Part shown: one piece after another, positions 1 to 6,237 of the stretch | Layout of the letters: each line of letters opens with the position of its first letter | Numbering within the stretch: the stretch's first letter is position 1 | Source of the DNA: JAJKIP01 sp040509055 | Lineage (GTDB): Bacteria; Bacteroidota; Bacteroidia; Chitinophagales; Chitinophagaceae | DNA: 6,237 nucleotides | Direction: 5' to 3' | Assembly: GCA_040509055.1 (NCBI GenBank) | Contig: JBEVLT010000208.1 | Span: 1 to 6,237 of the forward strand | Position numbers and translations under genes: made by a program | Notes under the pieces: model-generated | Database searches by the model: none | Seen by the model: only the letters and a program-made list of their open reading frames with translations | Told to the model about the DNA's origin: nothing

Positions 1-667
1 AAAGGGCGGGTTAGGCAATATCTTCAAAGATTTTGCAAAAATGCCCCGCACGATGAAGCAGCTGGGCCTGGTACAGTTTTTCAGCTGGTTTGCGTTGTTT
101 GGCATGTGGGTGTTTACCACCGACTCGATTGCCACGCATATTTTTAAGCTGCCGGTTGAAGACAAGAGCTCTGACCTGTACAGGAAAGCGCAAACCTGGA
201 CCGGCGTCATTTTCGGTATTTACAATCTCGTTTCCGCCGTGTATGCGCTGTGCCTGCCGGCTATCGTGTCCCGGATCGGCAGGAAAAAAACGCATGCCCT
301 GTCATTGGTCATAGGCGGCGTGGGCCTCATTTCGTTTTTCTTTGCGCCCAACAAGGAGTTTCTCATTTTCTCGATGGCTTGTGTAGGCATTGCCTGGGCC
401 AGCATCCTCGCCATGCCCTATGTTATCCTGTCCGGGTCTATCCCTGCCGGCAAGATGGGCATCTACATGGGTATTTTCAATTTCTTTATTACCATTCCCC
501 AGATACTGAACGGCATTGTAGGCGGACCGATCGTAAAGAATATTTACAATAATCAGCCGGTGTATGCGCTGGTATTGTCCGGCATCTTCATGTTGTGTGC
601 AGCTGTCAGCGTTATTTATGTTTATGATCCTGCAGCCGCCAAAATCAAACAGGAAAAAAATAATTAA
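1..667 (+). CDS. MFS sugar transporter (SLC45/maltose-porter-like), C-terminal half, 5'-truncated by window edge
   Basis: The reading frame is open from base 2 with no stop, and the residues before the first ATG (41) still read as transporter sequence, so the true start lies outside the window. Counting from the ATG at 41, six hydrophobic segments fall at about residues 8-28, 53-77, 85-103, 107-131, 140-166 and 173-195, which fits TM7-TM12 of a 12-helix major facilitator protein. The basic loop RIGRKK (78-83), between the second and third visible helices, is the MFS cytoplasmic loop motif. The QFFSWFALFGMW stretch resembles SLC45-type sucrose/maltose-proton symporters found in Bacteroidota maltodextrin loci. 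The protein ends in a short charged tail (KIKQEKNN). The likely role is inner-membrane uptake of maltose or short maltodextrins. The GH13 gene follows 11 bases after the stop on the same strand, so the two are probably co-transcribed. The MFS fold is clear; the substrate is inferred from family resemblance and neighbourhood. Confidence 0.87.
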   Translation, partial: KGGLGNIFKDFAKMPRTMKQLGLVQFFSWFALFGMWVFTTDSIATHIFKLPVEDKSSDLYRKAQTWTGVIFGIYNLVSAVYALCLPAIVSRIGRKKTHALSLVIGGVGLISFFFAPNKEFLIFSMACVGIAWASILAMPYVILSGSIPAGKMGIYMGIFNFFITIPQILNGIVGGPIVKNIYNNQPVYALVLSGIFMLCAAVSVIYVYDPAAAKIKQEKNN

Positions 668-678
668 CCGTGCCTGTC

Positions 679-2556
679 ATGAAAAGAATTACCGTTTTAT
701 CGTTTGCGCTTCTCTTTTTTATCGCGGCCTTCTCTCAATCCGTTGAGGTCTATCCCACCCATTGGTGGACCGGCATGAAGTGGAACAAGCTGCAGCTGAT
801 GCTCTATGTAAAGGATATGCAGCAGATACTGGCTGTAGATAAGCTGGTTGCCCGTTCCTCGTCGGCCGACCTGACAATCGTAAAGGTGAACCGGGTGGAG
901 AATCGCCGTTACCTGTTCCTCGATGTAGCCATTGCCCCGAATGCCAAACCGCAGACGGTTACGCTTTCGCTGGGGGGCATCATCGCCAATGAATGGAGAA
1001 AAGTATCGTTTGAGCTCAAGGCCCGCCGGCCCGGCAACGGGACGGCCTTTGCCCAGGGCGTAGTAGCAAAAGACCTGGTCTACCTGCTGATGCCCGACCG
1101 CTTCAGCAATGGCGACCCTTCCAATGACCGGGTGGCCGGTATGCGCGATCAGTCGCTCAACCGTGATTCCATTTACGACCGGCATGGGGGCGATTTCCAG
1201 GGTATCATCAACCACCTCGATTACCTGGACGACCTGGGTGTGAGCACCGTTTGGATGACGCCTGTGCTTGAAAATGACATGCCCAACCGCACCGAGCATG
1301 GCTATGCCTTTACCAACCACTACCGGATAGAACCGCGGCTGGGTGGCGCACCCATGTATAAGAGATTGAGCGACGAGCTGCACCGCCGCGGCATGAAGCT
1401 GATCCAGGATGCCGTGTATAACCATATCGGCTCTTATCATTTCACAGTGCTCGACCCGCCGATGAAGGACTGGCTGCACCAATGGCCGGAATTTACCCAA
1501 ACCAGCTACCGCGACCAGGTATTGTTCGATCCCTATGCCGCGGCGAATGATAAAAAGAAAATGAGCGACGGCTGGTTTGTGCGGCAGATGCCCGACCTGA
1601 ACCAGCACAACCCGTATGTGGCCAATTACCTGATCCAGCATGCTCTCTGGTGCGTGGAGGAGTTTGGGGTAGATGGCTGGCGCATCGATACCTATGCTTA
1701 TAACGACCTGGTGTTTATGAACCGCTGCAACAAGGCGCTGACAGATGAATACCCGAAGCTGACGATGTTTGGCGAAACCTGGGTGCATGGCGTGCCCAAC
1801 CAGAGCTATTTCTGCGAGAACAATTACAATATACCGTTCAAAAGCAACCTGCAGGCCACTACCGATTTCCAGACGCTGTTTTATGGCATTCAGCCGGCGG
1901 TAAATGAAGCCTTTGGCTGGACCGAAGGAGTAAACAAGCTGTATACGACAGCGGCCCAGGATTTCGTATACAAAAACCCGATGCGGCAGGTGATCTTCCT
2001 GGACAACCACGACCTGCCGCGGTTTTACTCGGTCGCAGGCGAGGATACGGCCAAATACAAACTGGCCCTTGGCTGGCTGCTCACCTTTCGCGGCGTGCCG
2101 CAACTGTATTATGGCAACGAGATCCTGATGACAGGATTCACCAACCCGGACGGCAATGTGCGGCTCGATTTCAAAGGAGGATGGGCTGAGGATAAGGAGA
2201 ATAAATTCACGGCTGCCGGCCGTACCGAAAAAGAAGAGAACATCTACCAGTTCATCCGGACGCTGGCGCGTTTCCGGCGTGGCTCTTCTGCCATCACGTC
2301 CGGCAAAATGATGCAATACATTCCTGCTGATGGCGTGTACACTTATTTTCGCTACGACGACAAGCAGACCGTGATGGTGGTCATGAATACCGCCGCCGAC
2401 ACAAAGCAGGTGAGCCTGGACCGGTTTGAAGAGCGAACTAAAGGATTTGTATCGGGCCGGAGCGTTACCAATGGTGATGTTATCAGCCTCGATGGCAGGC
2501 TGTCCGTTCCCGGAATGAGCATCCACGTATACGAGTTACGTAAGCAGACCCGGTAG
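679..2556 (+). CDS. Secreted GH13 alpha-amylase family enzyme (neopullulanase/cyclomaltodextrinase type, SusA-like)
   Basis: This enzyme should hydrolyse alpha-1,4 bonds of maltodextrins, cyclodextrins or pullulan in the periplasm. Numbering from ATG 679 (625 aa), residues 1-20 are a signal peptide (MKR, a hydrophobic core, then AFSQ) with no lipobox Cys. Residues about 21-110 match the cyclomaltodextrinase N-terminal domain (THWWTGMKW near the start). The GH13 barrel spans about 125-530 and a beta C-terminal domain follows to the end. All GH13 signature regions are intact: DAVYNH (244-249); GWRID with nucleophile D337; FGETW with acid/base E366; FLDNHD with stabilising D445. Region V reads MPDLN (304-308), typical of the group intermediate between neopullulanases and oligo-1,6-glucosidases. 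Length and domain order match Bacteroides SusA (about 617 aa). An in-frame GTG at 670 would add only three residues; the ATG is preferred because it begins a standard signal peptide. It is the last gene on this strand. Exact product specificity cannot be read from sequence. Confidence 0.96.
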   Translation: MKRITVLSFALLFFIAAFSQSVEVYPTHWWTGMKWNKLQLMLYVKDMQQILAVDKLVARSSSADLTIVKVNRVENRRYLFLDVAIAPNAKPQTVTLSLGGIIANEWRKVSFELKARRPGNGTAFAQGVVAKDLVYLLMPDRFSNGDPSNDRVAGMRDQSLNRDSIYDRHGGDFQGIINHLDYLDDLGVSTVWMTPVLENDMPNRTEHGYAFTNHYRIEPRLGGAPMYKRLSDELHRRGMKLIQDAVYNHIGSYHFTVLDPPMKDWLHQWPEFTQTSYRDQVLFDPYAAANDKKKMSDGWFVRQMPDLNQHNPYVANYLIQHALWCVEEFGVDGWRIDTYAYNDLVFMNRCNKALTDEYPKLTMFGETWVHGVPNQSYFCENNYNIPFKSNLQATTDFQTLFYGIQPAVNEAFGWTEGVNKLYTTAAQDFVYKNPMRQVIFLDNHDLPRFYSVAGEDTAKYKLALGWLLTFRGVPQLYYGNEILMTGFTNPDGNVRLDFKGGWAEDKENKFTAAGRTEKEENIYQFIRTLARFRRGSSAITSGKMMQYIPADGVYTYFRYDDKQTVMVVMNTAADTKQVSLDRFEERTKGFVSGRSVTNGDVISLDGRLSVPGMSIHVYELRKQTR

Positions 2557-2633
2557 GCTATGAGCAACAGGCAAATGTTTTTATAGCAGCTGCTCAACTG
2601 ATCAGAGGATAGCTATTGCCCATTGCTTATTCA
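2557..2633. other. Convergent intergenic gap with short palindromes, no clear terminator
   Basis: These 77 bases separate the ends of two converging transcription units, where a bidirectional terminator would be expected. Three short perfect palindromes sit close together: AGCAGCTGCT (2585-2594), CTGATCAG (2598-2605) and ATAGCTAT (2609-2616). ATAGC (2583-2587) can also pair with GCTAT (2612-2616) around the middle one. None is a GC-rich stem with a normal loop followed by a T-tract. A 4-bp AACA/TGTT stem (2566-2579) is followed by a few T residues but is too weak to call. The region may hold a weak or unconventional terminator, or simply be spacer. Confidence 0.4.
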
Positions 2634-3362
2634 CTATAAAAAGATATTCCAGACCGCCTGCTGTCCCCAGGTACCCCAGTCCCTGGTGGCTTTCTGCACG
2701 GTTGCTTTCAACTCCTGCGCGTCTTTCTTTTTGCCTTTTACCGGTGGAGCGATCTTTTTGGTGTCGATAGCACTTACCTGGAGGCGGGTAGCGATCCAGC
2801 TGGAGTACATCCGCGGGATGGTGACGCCCAGGATCATGCCCGGCAGGCCATTCAGCCCCATCGGTCCGCCGCTGACGGTGATCTCTTCGGTATAAAACGC
2901 AAAAACATATACGCTGTCGAAAATGATGCCGGTGGCTTTGCGGCAGTTGAAACCGGCGATTTCCCGGGTCTCGGTCGGGCTCAGCTTCCAGTCGATCTTC
3001 ATCAGCTCGCCGGCAAGCAGGTAGGTATTGTCGAATACGTATTTCTGGTGGGTAAACGTGCCGGCCGTGTAATCGCTGAACCAGATATTGTCCTCGACAT
3101 TGGCATTGATGAACATGGGGACTTTGCTCTTTTCATCAAACCGGTCGAATTTGTACAGCCCTTTGTTGTCGTTGAATGTGTACTGGTAATAGGTCGTCGA
3201 GAACTGCGGCACATTGTCCCGGGCCATATCTGCCCAGATGCCATCGCCAAATATCTTGTGGTTGTTGGTGCGTACTTCAAACTCGATGGCGCCGGTGCCA
3301 ATGAACGACTGGGCTTGCACCACGCTGGCGAGCAGTAAGAGGGGGAGGAGAATCTTTTTCAT
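2634..3362 (-). CDS. GLPGLI family protein (Porph_ging-type), exported
   Basis: This 242-residue protein belongs to the Bacteroidota-specific GLPGLI family, whose biochemical role is unknown. The N-terminus (MKKILLPLLLLASVVQAQ, about residues 1-18) is a classic signal peptide ending in AQ, without a lipobox, so the product is probably periplasmic or outer-membrane associated. The family signature appears as GPMGLNGLPGMILGV at 166-180, preceded by AFYTEEI, which aligns with the usual 'YT-D/E-I ... GP ... GLPGLIL' block. A single cysteine, C140 in IAGFNCRKATG, sits where family members typically carry one. A lysine-rich stretch (about 202-213) precedes a C-terminal DWGTWGQQAVWNIFL block. The start is the ATG at the signal peptide. 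The gene follows the outer-membrane barrel gene by 26 bases on the same strand, so they are likely one operon, and a shared envelope role is inferred. No catalytic residues are recognised. Confidence 0.93.
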   Translation of the reverse strand: MKKILLPLLLLASVVQAQSFIGTGAIEFEVRTNNHKIFGDGIWADMARDNVPQFSTTYYQYTFNDNKGLYKFDRFDEKSKVPMFINANVEDNIWFSDYTAGTFTHQKYVFDNTYLLAGELMKIDWKLSPTETREIAGFNCRKATGIIFDSVYVFAFYTEEITVSGGPMGLNGLPGMILGVTIPRMYSSWIATRLQVSAIDTKKIAPPVKGKKKDAQELKATVQKATRDWGTWGQQAVWNIFL

Positions 3363-3388
3363 ATCGATACGTTTGCAGGTGATCAGTT

Positions 3389-6178
3389 TTAAAATTTAGC
3401 GGGCTGGCCGTTTTTCGAAAAGTTCCAGGTCAGTGTTACCAGCCAGAACCGTTTCAGCGTGGTATAATGTGTTTCGGTAAAGCTATAGCTGCTGAAATTC
3501 CGTTCAAAGCCCCTGTTCTGGTTCAGGATGTCGTTCACGCTCAGCTTTACATCCAGCGCGTTTTTGAAAAACCGCTTGATGATAAAAGCATTCCAGGTAG
3601 TGAAATTATTGTTTTGCGGGAACCGCGGGTCTTTCTGCCGTATCTGGCTGCTCAGTTCAGAGCCCAGTTCGATCTTGCTTTTGCCGGGTAGCGTTACCGA
3701 ACCATTGGCCCAGGCGGAGAACTGCCAGTAGTCGATATTAGCCGCATCGTTCACCGACGCTTTGGAGCTGTTCCAGTTGAAATTGGGGCTGATATAGAAG
3801 TTGTATTTGTCAGGCACATACTGGCTCACGTTGAGGTTGATGCCGTAAGCCCTGACATTGGTGAAATTCTTGATCGTCTGGCCGGTTTTGGCGTCCTGCA
3901 CAAAATCCACGTTGCGGCTGATATCCAGGTTCGGGCCGAAGCCGAGGCGCCATTTGGTGTCGGGCAGTTTGAAATTGTAATTGCTGTTCAGCGAAATATT
4001 GTAAACTCCGTCGGCATTCACTGTCTGGTACACCCTGCGGCCTACGCTGTCGATGGAACTGAACTGGACGAAAGCGTTTTGCGTAAAGTTCAGGCTGAGC
4101 TCTGACCACATGCCCCGGTCCTTCAGCACGTTGTAAAAGTTATAGCTCACGCTGAATGCATGGCGGAAGGACTGGTCCAGGTTCTGGTTGCCGATATAGA
4201 TGTTCAGCGGATCGGTATTCACCCTGATCGGCTGCAATTGCTCCAGCGAAGGCGCGGTAGTAGAGCCGTTGTAATTGAACCGGAAGTTCTCATTGGGTTT
4301 GAACTTGTACTGGAAGCTGGCCCTCGGGAAAAAGTTCACAAAACTGTAATCGTACTGCAGGTTATTGGTCCGGTTGTCCTGGGTGAACGCGTTGAAGGCG
4401 ACCGAAGTGCCGAACGAGTAATTATATTTTTTCTTATTCACCCGAAAGTTCAGCCCCGGCGTATTCACCAGCCGTTTGAAGGTAAAGGCATTGCTCAGCG
4501 TATCCACCCTGACCTGGTATTTGCCGCTGCCGTCGTTGACATTGACGGTCCGGTCGTTGATATTGTTATTATAGCTCAGGCCGTAGCTCAGCTCCATGTA
4601 CATGTCTTTGACCAGCGGCTCGGTGTAGGCGGCTTTGATGGCGAGCCCCTGCGCCTCGGAAGCATTGATGTTTTGCTGGTCGATCGTATCGCGGTCTTTG
4701 ATCAGTCCGCCGCTGTAATAGTTGTTCAGCGAATACAGGTAGCCATTGCCCGTGATGCGGTTCCAGTTGAGGTCCATGTTTACCGACAGCGTACGGGATA
4801 TCTTGCGGAACTTATGTTTCCACAGCAGGGACGACTTCAGTGAATTATTTTCCGTGCGGTTATCCGATTTCCGCCGGCTGGTATTGATGGTATCGCCTGC
4901 GGCAGACAGCGATTCGCTATAGTACAGGTTGTCGACCGTATTCAGGCTGTGGTTGATCGCAGTGGTCCATTTCAGCGAGTTCATCGAGTCCAGCGTGGCT
5001 TCCACGGTCAGGTTCAGCGCGTGTTTGATGCGGGAAGAAAAATTATCGCTTACCGAGTTGGTGGTCCAGCTGGTGTCCGGCAAAAATACTTTGGAAAAGG
5101 TGGAGGTCAGCGCCGGGGCATTTACTTTGGTAAACTTATAGCCTGCATTCAGGCTTTGCTTCCCATCGTTGAATTTGTTGCTGAAATGCAGGCCCCCGTT
5201 CCAGTTGCGGGGAATACCGTTGCGGCCACCCCAGTAATTTTCGTCTTCCGGCACGCTGAAGGAAATGTACATACCGCCGTCCTCCGTCATGCCCGATTCC
5301 ATCCCGTCCATGCCGTTGCCGTAGTTCTGCGCATCCTGCCAGTCCAGGTTGGTCTGTCCTGTATTGCTCATGATGGCATAGGCAGCAAACTTGCGTTTGG
5401 CTTTGAAGGCATTGAGCATGGCGGTATTGTTGTACTTGTCTTTCAATCCGCCGCCGGCCTCTATCTTGCCGAAATACCCTCTTTTTTTATCGTCCTTCAA
5501 TCTCAGGTTGATCGTCTTGTCCTTTACCCCGTCGTCGATGCCGGTAAACTCGGCCTGGTCGCTTTTCTTATCAAACACTTCCACTTCTTTCACCACATCG
5601 GCCCGCAGGTTTTTGGTGGCAATACCGGGATCGGTGCCGAAAAATTCTTCCCCGTCCACCAGCACTTTTTTTACCCGCTCGCCCATGGCGGTGATGTTGC
5701 CGTCCTTGTCTACCTGGATACCGGGCAGCCGCCGCAGCAGCTCCTCCACGTTGGCGCCTTCCCTTACCTTGAAGCTGTCGGCGGTATAAACTGTGGTATC
5801 GCCTTTGATACGTATCGGTGACCCGCTTTTGACGATCACTTCGGCCAGCAGTTTGCTTTTAGGGATCATGATGATGCGGCCCAGGTCGCGCGAGGTACCG
5901 GCCGGAATATCGATGGTGTCGAAATAATCGCCCAGGTAGGGATGGGTGATCATCAGCACGAATTTGCCGCCGTTAAATCCCTGGATGGTAAAGCTGCCGG
6001 CACGGTCTACCCGCGTAAATTTGACGAGTCCCGAGTCGGATGCCCGCATCAGGGTAACGACGGTGTTTTGAAGGTTCTTATTTTCAAGGGTATCGGCCAC
6101 CGATCCTTTTAACGAGGAGGTCTGGCCGAAGGCAGCAGCGCACAGCAGGATAAGGGCTGGTAATAGCAGTTTTCTCAT
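3389..6178 (-). CDS. TonB-dependent receptor-like outer-membrane beta-barrel protein (CarboxypepD_reg-like plus OMP_b-brl_3 type)
   Basis: This is a complete 929-residue outer-membrane protein. Residues 1-19 form a signal peptide (MRKLLLPALILLCAAAFGQ). Residues about 22-105 are a CarboxypepD_reg-like beta-sandwich (LKGSVADTLENK ... GSFTIQGFNGGKFVLMI). A plug-like domain covers about 110-230, including LAEVIVKSG, VEELLRRLPGIQVDKDG, KVLVDGEEFFGTDP and DGVKDKTINLRLKDD. The rest to F929 is a beta-barrel rich in alternating Asn/Tyr/Phe strands. The segment STTAPSLEQLQPIRVNTDPLNIYIGNQNL (639-667) is a hallmark of this barrel family, and the protein ends in an aromatic residue as barrels usually do. 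It is not a typical SusC: there is no adjacent SusD gene and the plug differs. Members are annotated as TonB-dependent receptors, but the ligand is unknown. A Met/Gly/acidic insertion lies at about 286-304. The GLPGLI gene follows directly in the same unit. Family placement is strong; transport function is inferred. Confidence 0.95.
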   Translation of the reverse strand: MRKLLLPALILLCAAAFGQTSSLKGSVADTLENKNLQNTVVTLMRASDSGLVKFTRVDRAGSFTIQGFNGGKFVLMITHPYLGDYFDTIDIPAGTSRDLGRIIMIPKSKLLAEVIVKSGSPIRIKGDTTVYTADSFKVREGANVEELLRRLPGIQVDKDGNITAMGERVKKVLVDGEEFFGTDPGIATKNLRADVVKEVEVFDKKSDQAEFTGIDDGVKDKTINLRLKDDKKRGYFGKIEAGGGLKDKYNNTAMLNAFKAKRKFAAYAIMSNTGQTNLDWQDAQNYGNGMDGMESGMTEDGGMYISFSVPEDENYWGGRNGIPRNWNGGLHFSNKFNDGKQSLNAGYKFTKVNAPALTSTFSKVFLPDTSWTTNSVSDNFSSRIKHALNLTVEATLDSMNSLKWTTAINHSLNTVDNLYYSESLSAAGDTINTSRRKSDNRTENNSLKSSLLWKHKFRKISRTLSVNMDLNWNRITGNGYLYSLNNYYSGGLIKDRDTIDQQNINASEAQGLAIKAAYTEPLVKDMYMELSYGLSYNNNINDRTVNVNDGSGKYQVRVDTLSNAFTFKRLVNTPGLNFRVNKKKYNYSFGTSVAFNAFTQDNRTNNLQYDYSFVNFFPRASFQYKFKPNENFRFNYNGSTTAPSLEQLQPIRVNTDPLNIYIGNQNLDQSFRHAFSVSYNFYNVLKDRGMWSELSLNFTQNAFVQFSSIDSVGRRVYQTVNADGVYNISLNSNYNFKLPDTKWRLGFGPNLDISRNVDFVQDAKTGQTIKNFTNVRAYGINLNVSQYVPDKYNFYISPNFNWNSSKASVNDAANIDYWQFSAWANGSVTLPGKSKIELGSELSSQIRQKDPRFPQNNNFTTWNAFIIKRFFKNALDVKLSVNDILNQNRGFERNFSSYSFTETHYTTLKRFWLVTLTWNFSKNGQPAKF

Positions 6179-6198
6179 GGCTGGTTAGGGTCTTGGTA

Positions 6199-6226
6199 CA
6201 AAATAACAGGTAAACGACCGGTCAAA
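6199..6226 (-). promoter_or_regulatory. Possible Bacteroidota-type promoter for the barrel/GLPGLI unit
   Basis: Read on the minus strand, TTTG (6226-6223) is followed after about 16 bases by TTATTTTG (6206-6199). This resembles the Bacteroidota primary-sigma consensus of a TTTG element near -33 and TAnnTTTG near -7, with one mismatch in the -7 element and slightly short spacing. Transcription would start some 15 bases upstream of the ATG at 6178, which leaves a short leader. No Shine-Dalgarno sequence is seen, which is normal in this phylum. The match is short and could be chance. Confidence 0.4.
6216..6223. repeat. 8-bp palindrome GACCGGTC inside the putative promoter
   Basis: GACCGGTC is a perfect 8-base palindrome lying between the putative -33 and -7 elements upstream of the barrel gene and overlapping the last base of the TTTG box. 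On the plus strand it is flanked by AAAC on the left and AAA on the right, so the symmetry stops at the GC core. Its position would suit a repressor operator, but one short palindrome is weak evidence. Confidence 0.25.
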
Positions 6227-6237
6227 TGATTTGTTTT

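Noticed and set aside
654..660. A7 run near the transporter stop as a possible programmed frameshift that fuses the MFS and GH13 products
   Set aside because: A -1 shift would enter the GH13 frame but meets TAA at 661-663 at once, so no fusion can form. The GH13 protein also has its own signal peptide and start.
670..678. GTG at 670 as the GH13 start
   Set aside because: It adds only three residues ahead of a typical MKR signal-peptide start, and neither start has a strong Shine-Dalgarno sequence. The ATG at 679 is the simpler choice.
697..2526. 609-codon open frame antisense to the GH13 gene
   Set aside because: The sense strand encodes an intact GH13 enzyme with all catalytic motifs. The antisense product shows no recognisable domain, signal peptide or motif, and its openness follows from the sense codon usage.
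2623..3399. Plus-strand open frames at 2623-2895, 3048-3338 and 3214-3399
   Set aside because: All overlap the clear GLPGLI gene on the opposite strand and have no supporting motifs of their own.
4160..5821. Two antisense open frames (4160-4843 and 4949-5821) opposite the barrel gene
   Set aside because: Both lie wholly within the intact barrel coding sequence, show no family resemblance, and have Val/His/Ile-rich composition typical of reverse-frame translation.
3389..6178. Barrel protein as a SusC-type glycan importer belonging to the starch locus
   Set aside because: It has no SusD partner, has OMP_b-brl_3-type features rather than SusC signature segments, and is transcribed towards the GH13 gene rather than with it.

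Overview
The window looks like chromosomal DNA of a Bacteroidota bacterium, probably a member of the Chitinophagaceae or a close relative. The pointers are a GLPGLI-family protein, an outer-membrane barrel protein with a CarboxypepD_reg-like N-terminus, a SusA-like GH13 enzyme, signal peptides ending in AQ/FGQ/FSQ, and start codons without clear Shine-Dalgarno sequences. The genus is an inference from style and cannot be fixed from this window.

Left part (1-2556, + strand) is the end of a maltodextrin/starch utilisation operon. It holds the C-terminal half of an MFS sugar transporter, cut by the window edge, followed after 11 bases by a complete secreted GH13 neopullulanase/cyclomaltodextrinase-type enzyme. 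The likely division of labour is that the GH13 enzyme cuts maltodextrins or cyclodextrins in the periplasm and the MFS porter carries the small products (maltose or similar) across the inner membrane. The susC/susD-type genes, maltose phosphorylase and regulator that often accompany such pairs are not in view.

Middle (2557-2633) is a 77-base convergent gap with several short palindromes but no convincing intrinsic terminator.

Right part (2634-6178, - strand) is a two-gene unit read towards the centre. First comes a 929-residue TonB-dependent-receptor-like outer-membrane protein, then, after a 26-base gap, a 242-residue exported GLPGLI-family protein. This pairing is seen repeatedly in Bacteroidota and its function is unknown. 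The barrel protein has a Met/Gly/acidic-rich insertion that may be a substrate- or metal-contacting loop. A possible Bacteroidota-type promoter lies just upstream (6199-6226).

No RNA genes, mobile elements, CRISPR arrays or phage genes were seen. All other long open frames are antisense or out-of-frame shadows of these four genes. The part least explained by existing knowledge is the barrel/GLPGLI pair; the rest is ordinary polysaccharide-metabolism content.
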